24,136 bases of DNA from Stenotrophomonas maltophilia (lineage in GTDB: Bacteria; Pseudomonadota; Gammaproteobacteria; Xanthomonadales; Xanthomonadaceae), in contig DJBL01000062.1 in assembly GCA_002435595.1 (NCBI GenBank), positions 1 through 24,136 on the forward strand, given 5' to 3'. Below the pieces are notes generated by a model, which was given only the letters and a program-made list of their open reading frames with translations, was not told where the DNA came from and searched no databases. This document shows positions 7,560 through 14,246 of this stretch, piece by piece. Position 1 is the first letter of the stretch; every line of letters begins with the position of its first letter. The position numbers were made by a program, and so were the translations under genes.

Positions 7560-8285
7560 TCAATGCAGCAGCGATTCCACCGCGGCACGGAACTGGGTAT
7601 GCGCGCCGCTGGACTGCGGGGCCTGGTGCAACTGGCGCACGGCCCGTGCCAGGCGCGCCGCGCCAACGAACCCGCAGCTGGCCTGGAGCCGGTGCAATTG
7701 CCCGTGCAGGGCGCGCACGTCCTGCTGCAGCAGGGCCTGGGCCACCGCGTCGCGGACCCCCGGCAACTCGGCCAGGAACAGCTCGCGCAGGGCGATCAGG
7801 TGGTGGCGCTGGCCATTGAGCGCGGCCAGGGCGGTGATTTCATCCCAGTCCTCACGCTCGCCGTCGCTGCCGCCGGCGGAGGCGGGGGTGGCACTGCCGG
7901 GGCTGTTGACCAGGGCCCGGCGCACCGCCTTGAGCAGCTGCTCGCCGCTGAGCGGCTTGACCAGGGTTTCGCTGAAGCCGGCATCGCGCAGGCGCGCATG
8001 GATGCTGGTGTCGCCATCGGCGGTGTGCGCCAGCGCCGGGGTGTCCGGCCGCGAGCGGCGCAGCTCCTGCAGCAACTGGGTACCGTTGCCATCGGGCAGG
8101 TTCACATCGATCAGCCACAGGTCGTGCTGGCCGCTGCGCGCACGGTCCATGGCCGAGGCCAGTGAATCGGCGGTGTCCACCTCGGCGGGCAGGGTTTCCA
8201 GCGCGGCCTTGAAAAAGCCGCGACTGATGGTGTCGTCCTCGACGAGCAGGAATCGGGGCATGGGATCCCGCGGGGTCATCTGCAT
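7560..8285 (-). CDS. Response regulator with receiver and C-terminal Hpt-like domain
   Basis: 241 residues, cytoplasmic signalling. The receiver domain (about 11-125) has the acidic pair Glu16/Asp17/Asp18 (FLLVEDD), the phospho-acceptor Asp60 in LIDVNLPDGNG, Thr88 and Lys110 (LVKPL). A Ser/Gly/Ala-rich linker (127-145) leads to a helical Hpt-like domain at about 147-241, where His198 in QLHRLQASCGFVGA aligns with the phosphorylated His of HxLKG motifs. Lys and Gly of that motif are replaced by Gln201 and Ala202. There is no DNA-binding domain, so it probably works in a phosphorelay or by protein contact; no partner kinase is in the window. Start chosen at ATG 8285 because GGAGG lies 8 bases upstream (8294-8298 on the + strand); an ATG at 8300 lacks a site. 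Divergent from rlmD. Confidence 0.88.
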   Translation of the reverse strand: MQMTPRDPMPRFLLVEDDTISRGFFKAALETLPAEVDTADSLASAMDRARSGQHDLWLIDVNLPDGNGTQLLQELRRSRPDTPALAHTADGDTSIHARLRDAGFSETLVKPLSGEQLLKAVRRALVNSPGSATPASAGGSDGEREDWDEITALAALNGQRHHLIALRELFLAELPGVRDAVAQALLQQDVRALHGQLHRLQASCGFVGAARLARAVRQLHQAPQSSGAHTQFRAAVESLLH

Positions 8286-8314
8286 TGGGGCTGCCTCCAT
8301 GTCAGCTATGCGCC

Positions 8315-8342
8315 ATATTAAACATGACGACGCCCGCTGCAA
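8315..8342 (-). promoter_or_regulatory. Putative sigma-70 promoter of the response regulator gene
   Basis: On the - strand TTGCAG (8342-8337) and TAATAT (8320-8315) are separated by 16 bases, upstream of GGAGG and the ATG at 8285. The -10 is good in an otherwise GC-rich region; the -35 matches at three positions. Confidence 0.45.
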
Positions 8343-8371
8343 GCGGTTCCAGCCGGGGTGGCGGCCCTCCG

Positions 8372-8404
8372 GGGTGCGTATCTGCGACAATACGCACCCT
8401 TTTT
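8372..8404 (+). promoter_or_regulatory. Dyad with T run overlapping the rlmD promoter region
   Basis: Perfect 10-base arms GGGTGCGTAT (8372-8381) and ATACGCACCC (8390-8399) enclose an 8-base spacer and are followed by TTTTT (8400-8404). By shape this is an intrinsic terminator on the + strand, yet it stands 20 bases before the rlmD start with no + strand gene just upstream. The -10-like GACAAT (8386-8391, in CTGCGACAAT) falls within it, so it may instead be an operator dyad over the promoter. Shape is seen; function is open. Confidence 0.6.
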
Positions 8405-8423
8405 GCCCGCAGCCTGTTGCCAC

Positions 8424-9758
8424 GTGGCCCGAACCCGCTCCCGCCTCGACCGTACGCCCTTCCAGACCGACATCCTCGACCTCAGCCACGATGGCCGTGG
8501 CGTGGCCCGCCGTGACGGCGAGGGTGGCAAGGTCACCTTCATCACCGGCGCGCTGCCGGGCGAAGTGGTGACCGCCGAACCGACCGCCCGCAACCGCCAT
8601 TTCGACGAGGCGCGCACCCTGGAGGTGCTGCAGCCCTCGCCGCAGCGGGTGACGCCCCGCTGCCCGCACTTCGGCGTCTGCGCCGGCTGCGTGCTCCAGC
8701 ACCTGGAGGAGTCCCAGCAGATCGTGGCCAAGCAGCGGGTGCTGATGGACAACCTGACCCGGATCGGCCACGTCAGCCCGGGGACGGTGTTGCCGCCGCT
8801 GGTGGGCCAGAGCTGGGGTTACCGCCGCAAGGGCCGGTTCTCGGTGCGCCGGGTGGAAAAGAAGGACAAGACCCTGGTCGGTTTCCGTGAGCAGGATCCG
8901 CGATTTGTCGCCGACCTGTCGCAGTGCCTGACCGTGATCCCGGAGATCGGCAGCAAGGTCGGTGCGATGGCGACCTTCATCGAGACCCTGGACGGCAAGC
9001 GCGACATCCCGCAGATCGAGTTCATCGCCGGCGACGACGCGATCATGCTGACCATCCGCCACATGCAGCCGCTCAGCGAGGCCGACCGCGCGGCCTGGAC
9101 CGCGTTCGGGCAGGAACATGGCTTTGCCATCTCGCTGCAGCCCGGCGGGGTCGAGTCGGTGCAGCCGCTGTGGCCGGTCGAGGTGCCGCTGTCGTTCAAG
9201 CTGGCGCCCTGGGACGTCGAACTGGCGTTCCGCCCGCTGGACTTCATCCAGGTCAATGCGTCGCTCAACGTGAAGATGATCGCGCTGGCGCTGGAACTGC
9301 TCGATGCCGGTCCGGACGAGCGCGTGCTGGACCTGTTCTGCGGGTTGGGCAACTTCACCCTGCCGCTGGCGCGCACCGTGCGCGAAGTGGTCGGCGTGGA
9401 AGGCGATGCCGGGCTGGTGGCGCGGGCGAAGGACAACGCGGTGCGCAACGGGCTGGACAACGCCCAGTTCTTCGCCGCCGACCTCACCCAGGACCAGCGC
9501 CAGACCCCGTGGATGCGCCAGGGCTTTGACAAACTGCTGCTGGATCCGCCGCGTTCGGGCGCCATCGAGGTGCTGCAGCAGCTGCCGCTGAAGCAGTTCA
9601 AGCGGATCGTGTACGTGAGCTGCCACCCGGGCTCGCTGGCCCGCGATGCCGGTTACCTGGTCAACGAGCAGGGCTTCACCCTGGTCAGCGCCGGTGCGAT
9701 GGACATGTTCCCGCACACCGCACACGTGGAAAGCATCGCGGTCTTCGAGAAGCGCTGA
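8424..9758 (+). CDS. rlmD: 23S rRNA (uracil1939-C5)-methyltransferase RlmD
   Basis: 444 residues, matching the length I know for xanthomonad RlmD (RumA). It makes m5U at position 1939 of 23S rRNA using SAM. An N-terminal TRAM RNA-binding domain (about 10-68) is followed by an iron-sulfur cluster set Cys80, Cys86, Cys89 (CPHFGVCAGC) and Cys168, then the SAM-binding methyltransferase fold with DLFCGLGNF (303-311), DPPRSG (374-379), nucleophile Cys400 in VYVSCHPGSLARD and base Glu436 in HTAHVES. The start is taken as GTG 8424, giving (M)ARTRSRLDRTPFQ, which agrees with family N-termini; a GTG at 8358 would lie upstream of the hairpin and promoter. No clear Shine-Dalgarno is seen. Divergent from the response regulator. 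Confidence 0.96.
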   Translation: MARTRSRLDRTPFQTDILDLSHDGRGVARRDGEGGKVTFITGALPGEVVTAEPTARNRHFDEARTLEVLQPSPQRVTPRCPHFGVCAGCVLQHLEESQQIVAKQRVLMDNLTRIGHVSPGTVLPPLVGQSWGYRRKGRFSVRRVEKKDKTLVGFREQDPRFVADLSQCLTVIPEIGSKVGAMATFIETLDGKRDIPQIEFIAGDDAIMLTIRHMQPLSEADRAAWTAFGQEHGFAISLQPGGVESVQPLWPVEVPLSFKLAPWDVELAFRPLDFIQVNASLNVKMIALALELLDAGPDERVLDLFCGLGNFTLPLARTVREVVGVEGDAGLVARAKDNAVRNGLDNAQFFAADLTQDQRQTPWMRQGFDKLLLDPPRSGAIEVLQQLPLKQFKRIVYVSCHPGSLARDAGYLVNEQGFTLVSAGAMDMFPHTAHVESIAVFEKR

Positions 9759-9780
9759 GGCCGGGGCCACCGGCCGGGCG

Positions 9781-9799
9781 GCCGATGCATCGCATCGGC
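9781..9799. terminator. Palindromic hairpin between convergent rlmD and secreted-protein gene
   Basis: Perfect 8-base arms GCCGATGC and GCATCGGC around ATC. A second small stem (GGCCGG/CCGGCC) lies just before it. Both converging genes end within 25 bases. Neither strand has a T tract, so a bidirectional terminator is plausible but unproved. Confidence 0.45.
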
Positions 9800-9818
9800 G
9801 CTCGACCGGGGCGGACGG

Positions 9819-10457
9819 TCACGGCTGCGGGGCGTTGACCCACTGTCCGTCCCGCCACGCAAACGCCACGGTCTGCTCGCCGCGCTCGCCGCCGGCACGG
9901 GCGCTGACCGTGCATTCGATCACCGGTGCGTCGTCGCCGACCGCGCAGTTGCGCACGTCCAGCACCTCGGCATTGTTCATGGCCAGGGTCAGATCCGCAC
10001 GCGTGCCCGCATCCTGTTCGCGTGCCAGCCGCGCAGCAAAGCCCTCGCGCAGCAGCACCTGCACGCGTGCCGTGGGCGGCACCGGCGCCGGCCGCTGACG
10101 CTGCTGCTGTGTGTGCAGCAGTGCCCACGTGCCGTCGACCTGGCTGAAGCGCAACAGCCGGTGCAGCGCGTCCGCGCCGTCCTTCGCGGTGACAATGCAG
10201 TCCACGCTGGGCGGGCCTGCGTCGGTGACCGGCAGGCAGCCGGACACGGCGTGCAGGCGCGGGCGGAAGGCCTCGGCCACCAGGCGGCTGCTGTCGCTGG
10301 CCGGGCGATCGGCGATGGCCTCGTCGAACAGGCGATCCATCGCAGCCTGGGCCTGCGCCAGGGTGGGATCGGAGGATGCGGCGGCATGCGCGACCGGCAG
10401 CGCCAGCAACAGGGCGGGCAGGGTGGATCGGAGCAGGAAACGGGCGCGACGGGTCAT
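9819..10457 (-). CDS. Secreted or periplasmic protein of unknown function with internal repeat
   Basis: 212 residues, no family recognised. A clear SPase I signal peptide is seen: MTRRARFLLR, a Leu-rich core, then PVAHA with cleavage near residue 25. The mature part appears to be two copies of one unit of about 85 residues: each has a helical start, a Cys pair (Cys74/Cys87; Cys171/Cys182), a V/T-x-A strand after the second Cys, then a Phe and a DG-x-W strand end (VDGTWALL; RDGQWVNA). The Cys spacing suggests a disulfide in each unit, suited to the periplasm. A Gln/Pro linker (116-128) joins them. AAGGA lies 11 bases before ATG 10457, and TACACT (10487-10492, - strand) could be its -10. It is transcribed away from the CYTH gene. 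Confidence 0.8.
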   Translation of the reverse strand: MTRRARFLLRSTLPALLLALPVAHAAASSDPTLAQAQAAMDRLFDEAIADRPASDSSRLVAEAFRPRLHAVSGCLPVTDAGPPSVDCIVTAKDGADALHRLLRFSQVDGTWALLHTQQQRQRPAPVPPTARVQVLLREGFAARLAREQDAGTRADLTLAMNNAEVLDVRNCAVGDDAPVIECTVSARAGGERGEQTVAFAWRDGQWVNAPQP

Positions 10458-10504
10458 GGGGGAACCGGTCCTTGGAAAGGGCGCGCAGTGTAGGCCGCGC
10501 GCGC

Positions 10505-10510
10505 CATAAT
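10505..10510 (+). promoter_or_regulatory. Putative -10 of the CYTH gene, suggesting a leaderless mRNA
   Basis: CATAAT in CGCCATAATGCG ends 6 bases before the ATG at 10517. A normal start of transcription about 7 bases past the hexamer falls on or next to the A of that ATG, and no Shine-Dalgarno is present. No -35 is evident. Inference from spacing. Confidence 0.4.
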
Positions 10511-10516
10511 GCGTGC

Positions 10517-11020
10517 ATGGGCATTGAAATCGAACGCAAGTACCTTGTCACCGGTGATGGCTGGCGCAGTGCCGCGCATGCGGTCATCCCGATGGCGCAG
10601 GGCTACATCAACGACACCGCCGCGCTGGAAAGCGGCGCGCAGAAGGCCTCGGTGCGCGTGCGCATCCAGGGTGAGCAGGCCTTTCTCAACTTCAAATCAC
10701 GCGAGATCGGCCACACCCGGCAGGAGTTCGACTACCCGATCCCGGTCGACGACGCGCGCGCGCTGCTGGCCCTGTGCGTGGGTGGGCTGATCGACAAGCG
10801 CCGCCACCTGGTGCGCCATGCCGGGCTGGTCTGGGAGGTGGACGAATTCCTCGGCGCCAACGCTGGGCTGGTGGTGGCCGAAGTGGAGCTGGAACACGCC
10901 GACCAGGCCATCGACCTGCCGGACTGGGCCGGGGCGGAGGTCACCGACCAGGTCCGCTACTACAACCTGGCGCTGGCCGCGCACCCGTACGCGCAGTGGT
11001 CGGCCGCCGAACGCGGCTGA
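10517..11020 (+). CDS. CYTH-domain phosphohydrolase (triphosphate tunnel enzyme)
   Basis: 167 residues, the usual size of single-domain bacterial CYTH proteins, several of which hydrolyse inorganic triphosphate or nucleoside triphosphates with a divalent metal inside a beta-barrel tunnel. The EIERK signature gives Glu4, Glu6 and Lys8. Further charged tunnel residues fit the pattern: Arg47/Arg49 (VRVR), Lys60, Glu70, Lys94-Arg95-Arg96, Glu108-Asp109-Glu110 (WEVDEF) and Glu122/Glu124 (AEVELE). The actual substrate cannot be told from sequence; inorganic triphosphatase is the likeliest guess. ATG 10517 is chosen because the family signature starts right after it. The DsbA-like gene follows after 43 bases and may be cotranscribed. 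Confidence 0.9.
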   Translation: MGIEIERKYLVTGDGWRSAAHAVIPMAQGYINDTAALESGAQKASVRVRIQGEQAFLNFKSREIGHTRQEFDYPIPVDDARALLALCVGGLIDKRRHLVRHAGLVWEVDEFLGANAGLVVAEVELEHADQAIDLPDWAGAEVTDQVRYYNLALAAHPYAQWSAAERG

Positions 11021-11063
11021 GCGGCACCTTGCAATCGGCCGGGGCCACCCACAGTGTGGGGGG

Positions 11064-11753
11064 ATGAAAATCGACATCTGGTCCGACGTGGTATGCCCCT
11101 GGTGCTGGATCGGCAAGCATCGTTTCGAGCAGGGCCTGGCGCTGCTGGGCGAGGAGGCGCCGCCGGTGGAGGTGACCTGGCACCCGTTCCAGCTCGACCC
11201 CGACGCCGGTACCACCCCGGTGCCGTTGCGCGAGGCCTACGTGGCCAAGTTCGGCAGCGCCGAGCGCACCGCGCAGATCCTGAGCCAGACCCAGACCACC
11301 GCGCGCGCCGAGGGGCTGCCGATGGACTTCGACCAGGGCCAGGTGCGGGTGACCACGCTGCCGGCGCATCGGCTGATGTGGCTGGCCGGGCGTGAAGGGG
11401 TGCAGGCCGCCGTTGGCGAGGCGCTGTTCCGCGCCCATTTCGTGCACGGCCGCAACCTGGCCGATCCGCAGACGCTGATCGAGGCGGCGGCGGCGGGCGG
11501 CATCGCGGCCGAGCGGGTCACCGCGCTGCTGGCCGGGCAGGAAGGCGTGGCCGACATCCAGGCCCAGCTGGCCCAGGCCCAGGCCCTGGGCATCCAGTCG
11601 GTGCCCACCTTCGTGATCAACGACCACTACGCCCTGCAGGGCGCCCAGCCGCCGGAGGCCTTTGCCCAGGCGCTGCGCCAGATCGCCGCCGAGGCCGCCG
11701 GGCCGTCCGCCCCGGCCGACGGTGCGCACTGCGGCGTGGACGCCTGTCCCTGA
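11064..11753 (+). CDS. DsbA-family (FrnE-like) thiol oxidoreductase
   Basis: 229 residues, thioredoxin fold with a large helical insertion. The active site is Cys11-Pro-Trp-Cys14 right after the first strand (IWSDVVCPWCWIG), and the cis-proline loop is VPT with Pro181. There is no signal peptide, so unlike true DsbA it acts in the cytoplasm, as FrnE-type proteins do; members are linked to oxidative and radiation tolerance or polyketide/glutathione chemistry, but the substrate here is unknown. The C-terminal tail has another Cys pair (Cys223 and Cys228, HCGVDACP), as in some FrnE proteins where it helps redox cycling. The start ATG 11064 is fixed by the family N-terminus; the GGGGGG run touching it is too close for a good ribosome binding site. 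Confidence 0.9.
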   Translation: MKIDIWSDVVCPWCWIGKHRFEQGLALLGEEAPPVEVTWHPFQLDPDAGTTPVPLREAYVAKFGSAERTAQILSQTQTTARAEGLPMDFDQGQVRVTTLPAHRLMWLAGREGVQAAVGEALFRAHFVHGRNLADPQTLIEAAAAGGIAAERVTALLAGQEGVADIQAQLAQAQALGIQSVPTFVINDHYALQGAQPPEAFAQALRQIAAEAAGPSAPADGAHCGVDACP

Positions 11754-11761
11754 GTGAATGC

Positions 11762-11786
11762 GCCACGACCGGCGGTCGTGGCCTAC
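11762..11786 (-). repeat. GTAG-type REP palindrome (SMAG-like)
   Basis: Read on the - strand this is GTAG followed by a perfect 9-base stem, GCCACGACC and GGTCGTGGC, with a 3-base loop. This is the layout described for the SMAG repeats of Stenotrophomonas maltophilia, a large family of short palindromes headed by GTAG. It lies between the DsbA-like stop and the nagZ promoter. One copy only is seen in this window, so family membership rests on shape and on the presumed host. Confidence 0.6.
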
Positions 11787-11802
11787 CGCGCGCGGGTTCT
11801 GC

Positions 11803-11808
11803 GACAAT
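11803..11808 (+). promoter_or_regulatory. Putative -10 element for nagZ
   Basis: GACAAT within CTGCGACAATGCGG, 42 bases before the nagZ ATG. The same ten bases CTGCGACAAT stand before rlmD. No clear -35 is seen. It separates nagZ-hpt-MTIP from the DsbA-like gene as a transcription unit. Confidence 0.4.
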
Positions 11809-11850
11809 GCGGCGGTGCGCCATCATGGCGCCCCGTATTGGAGATCGACC

Positions 11851-12858
11851 ATGCTCGTGATCGGCGTTGCCGGGACCGAACTCACCGCCCAGGAACGCGA
11901 TTGGCTGCAGCACGACGCCGTGGCCGGCGTCATCCTGTTCAAGCGCAACTTCGCCTCGCGCCAGCAGGTGGCCGAGCTGTCGGCCGCGATCCGCGCTGCC
12001 GCGCCGCGCCCGCAGCTGATCTGCGTGGACCAGGAAGGTGGCCGCGTGCAGCGCTTCCGCGAGGGCTACAGCGCGCTGCCGCCGCTGCAGGGCTTCGATG
12101 CGCTGTACCGGCAGGACCGCGAGGCAGCGCTGGCGCTGGCCGAACAACACGCCTGGCTGATGGCCAGCGAGGTCCGTGCCAGCGGCGTGGACCTGAGCTT
12201 TGCCCCGGTGGTCGACCTGGGCCGCGGCAACCTGGCCATCGGTGATCGCGCCTTCAGCGCCGATCCGCAGGTGGTGGCCGCCTTCACCGCTGCCTACGTG
12301 CGCGGCATGCACAGCGTCGGCATGGCCGCCACCCTCAAGCACTTCCCCGGCCACGGCACGGTGCTGGAAGACACCCACGTCAACGATGCCTCCGACCCGC
12401 GCTCGCTGGACGAGCTGCGCGCGCTGGACCTGGTCCCGTTCGCCGCCGGCATCGATGCCGGCGCCGATGCGGTGATGATGGCCCACGTGGTCTACCCGCA
12501 GGTGGCGCCGGAACCGGCCGGCTATTCGCCGCGCTGGATCCAGCAGATCCTGCGCGAACAGATGGGCTTTGGCGGCGTGGTGTTTTCCGATGACATCGGC
12601 ATGGCCGCCTCGTTCTCCGCCGGTGGCGTGAAGGCGCGCGTGGATGCACACCTGGACGCCGGCTGCGACGTGGTGCTGGTCTGCCACCCGGAGCTGGTCG
12701 AAGAATCGCTGCGCGCGGTCCAACCGCGCACCCTCAACACCGCTGCGCTGCTCGGCCTGATCGGCCGCGGCGCGCTTGGCTGGGATGGCCTGCTGGCCGA
12801 TGCCCGCCATGGCGCCACCCAATCCCGTTTGCTTCACACCCTTGGAAGAACCGTCTGA
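11851..12858 (+). CDS. nagZ: Beta-N-acetylhexosaminidase NagZ (GH3)
   Basis: 335 residues, typical of the short cytoplasmic NagZ. It removes N-acetylglucosamine from anhydromuropeptides during cell-wall recycling; its product signals beta-lactamase induction through AmpR in many gammaproteobacteria. Visible GH3 motifs: VDQEGGRVQR (59-68), KHFPGHG (163-169) followed by Asp174 and His176 (the mobile-loop Asp-His dyad), and the nucleophile motif VVFSDDIGM (243-251; Asp247 or Asp248). The start is ATG 11851, with GGAG 7 bases upstream; earlier in-frame codons would cover the promoter and the REP element. Its stop overlaps the hpt ATG by one base (TGATG). Confidence 0.97.
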   Translation: MLVIGVAGTELTAQERDWLQHDAVAGVILFKRNFASRQQVAELSAAIRAAAPRPQLICVDQEGGRVQRFREGYSALPPLQGFDALYRQDREAALALAEQHAWLMASEVRASGVDLSFAPVVDLGRGNLAIGDRAFSADPQVVAAFTAAYVRGMHSVGMAATLKHFPGHGTVLEDTHVNDASDPRSLDELRALDLVPFAAGIDAGADAVMMAHVVYPQVAPEPAGYSPRWIQQILREQMGFGGVVFSDDIGMAASFSAGGVKARVDAHLDAGCDVVLVCHPELVEESLRAVQPRTLNTAALLGLIGRGALGWDGLLADARHGATQSRLLHTLGRTV

Positions 12859-13412
12859 TGCCCAACCTCACCATTTCCCAGGCCCTGGCCCAGGCCGACC
12901 TGCTGGTCGACCGCCCCACCATCGACACGGCCATCGCCGCCATCGCCGACGCCATCGCGCGCGATTACAAGGGCGAAGTGCCGTTGTTCCTGTCGATCAT
13001 GCACGGCGCGCTGCCGTTCGCCGGCCAGCTCGCGCTGGAGCTGGGCGCACGTGGCCAGGACGTGCAGTTCGATTACCTGCATGCCACCCGCTACCGCGGT
13101 GAAACCACCGGCGGCGACCTGGTCTGGAAGCACAAGCCGGCCACCGCGCTGTTCGGCCGCCGCGTGCTGCTGGTCGATGACATCCTCGACGAGGGGTACA
13201 CCCTGCAGGGCGTGCGCACCTGGTGCCTGGAGCAGGGCGCCACCGACGTGCGCATCGCCGCACTGACGGTCAAGCAGCACGATCGCGCGCTGCCGGACGT
13301 CAAGGCCGACTACGCCGGCATCGACCTGCCCGATCGTTATGTGTTCGGCTTCGGCATGGACGTCAATGAAACGCTGCGCTGCGTGCCGGCCATCTACGCG
13401 ATGAAGGAATGA
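12858..13412 (+). CDS. hpt: Hypoxanthine(-guanine) phosphoribosyltransferase
   Basis: 184 residues, cytoplasmic, converts hypoxanthine (and perhaps guanine) plus PRPP to IMP (GMP). The PRPP-binding signature VLLVDDILDEGYTL is at 103-116, and an early loop FLSIMHGALPFAG at about 44-56 is typical of HPRT. The length fits the bacterial family. It starts on the nagZ stop (TGATG) and its own stop overlaps the next ATG (ATGA), so the three genes are translationally coupled. Lying directly before a probable methylthioinosine phosphorylase, which would release hypoxanthine, it makes pathway sense as the next step. Confidence 0.95.
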   Translation: MPNLTISQALAQADLLVDRPTIDTAIAAIADAIARDYKGEVPLFLSIMHGALPFAGQLALELGARGQDVQFDYLHATRYRGETTGGDLVWKHKPATALFGRRVLLVDDILDEGYTLQGVRTWCLEQGATDVRIAALTVKQHDRALPDVKADYAGIDLPDRYVFGFGMDVNETLRCVPAIYAMKE

Positions 13413-14158
13413 TGGAACACATCGCACTGGCCGTCATCGGCGGCACCGGCGTCTACAAACTGGCCCAGCTGGACGATGTCAGCAGCCACCAGGTCGACAC
13501 CCGGTACGGCACGCCGTCCGGTCCGATCCGGGTCGGCACGCTGCTCGGCCAGCGCGTGGCGTTCCTGGCGCGCCACGGCGAGGGCCATTCGCTGCCGCCG
13601 CACAAGATCAACTACCGCGCCAACCTTGCCGCATTGCAGCAGATCGGCGCGACGCGCGTGCTCGCCCTCAATACGGTCGGTGGCATCACCGACCAGTTCG
13701 GCCCGCGCGTGCTGGCCTGCCCGGACCAGCTCATCGACTACACCTGGGGCCGCATCTCCACGCTGAGCGAAGAGCCCGGCAGCGAGGTGCTGCACGTGGA
13801 CTTCGGTCATCCGTACACGCCGATGCTGCGCAGCAAGGTGCTGGCCGCGGCCAAGGTCACCGGCGTGCGCCTGCACGATGGTGGCTGCTACGGCGCCACG
13901 CAGGGCCCGCGGTTGGAAACCAACGCGGAAATCGCGCGGATGCGGCGTGACGGCTGCGACCTGGTCGGCATGACCGGCATGCCCGAAGCCAGCCTGGCCC
14001 GCGAGCTGGGGCTGGACTACGCATGCCTGGCGATCGTGGCCAACTGGGCCGCCGGCTGTGGCGATGGCGATGAAATCACGATGGCCGAAGTGTTGGCCAA
14101 CGTGGACGCCGCCTCGGCCGGATTGCCGGAACTGGTCGGCGAATTGGCGCGGGGGTGA
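13409..14158 (+). CDS. Probable S-methyl-5'-thioinosine phosphorylase (MTAP/PNP family)
   Basis: 249 residues of the MTAP/PNP phosphorylase family, which split a nucleoside with phosphate. Seen: GGTGVY (11-16), ARHGEGH (54-60), the phosphate/ribose motif GPRLET (166-171), and MTGMPEASLARELG (188-201). In the base-binding loop, where MTA phosphorylases have Asp (TDYD), this protein has Asn212 (VANWAAG), as in 6-oxopurine enzymes; this argues for methylthioinosine, as known for P. aeruginosa PA3004, rather than methylthioadenosine. Expected products are hypoxanthine and methylthioribose-1-phosphate. Start ATG 13409 overlaps the hpt stop by 4 bases; ATG 13412 is equally possible. In P. aeruginosa the homologue is also next to nagZ. 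Exact substrate is inference. Confidence 0.88.
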   Translation: MMEHIALAVIGGTGVYKLAQLDDVSSHQVDTRYGTPSGPIRVGTLLGQRVAFLARHGEGHSLPPHKINYRANLAALQQIGATRVLALNTVGGITDQFGPRVLACPDQLIDYTWGRISTLSEEPGSEVLHVDFGHPYTPMLRSKVLAAAKVTGVRLHDGGCYGATQGPRLETNAEIARMRRDGCDLVGMTGMPEASLARELGLDYACLAIVANWAAGCGDGDEITMAEVLANVDAASAGLPELVGELARG

Positions 14159-14187
14159 TTGTCATTGCGGAGCAAGCTTTGCATACT
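14159..14187 (+). promoter_or_regulatory. Promoter of the cold-shock gene
   Basis: TTGTCA (14159-14164) and CATACT (14182-14187) are 17 bases apart, the best -35/-10 pair in the window. Predicted transcription start is near 14194, leaving a leader of about 53 bases. An inverted repeat, GCGGAG (14167-14172) and CTCCGC (14186-14191), brackets the spacer and overlaps the -10, and could be an operator. Confidence 0.6.
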
Positions 14188-14246
14188 CCGCCAGTGCGCT
14201 GGTTGAGCGTACACCACCCATTCATTGAAGAAGGTCTCGCATCACC

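Noticed and set aside
8358..8423. Upstream GTG start for rlmD
   Set aside because: It would put the start inside the dyad and upstream of the putative -10; the N-terminus from GTG 8424 matches the family.
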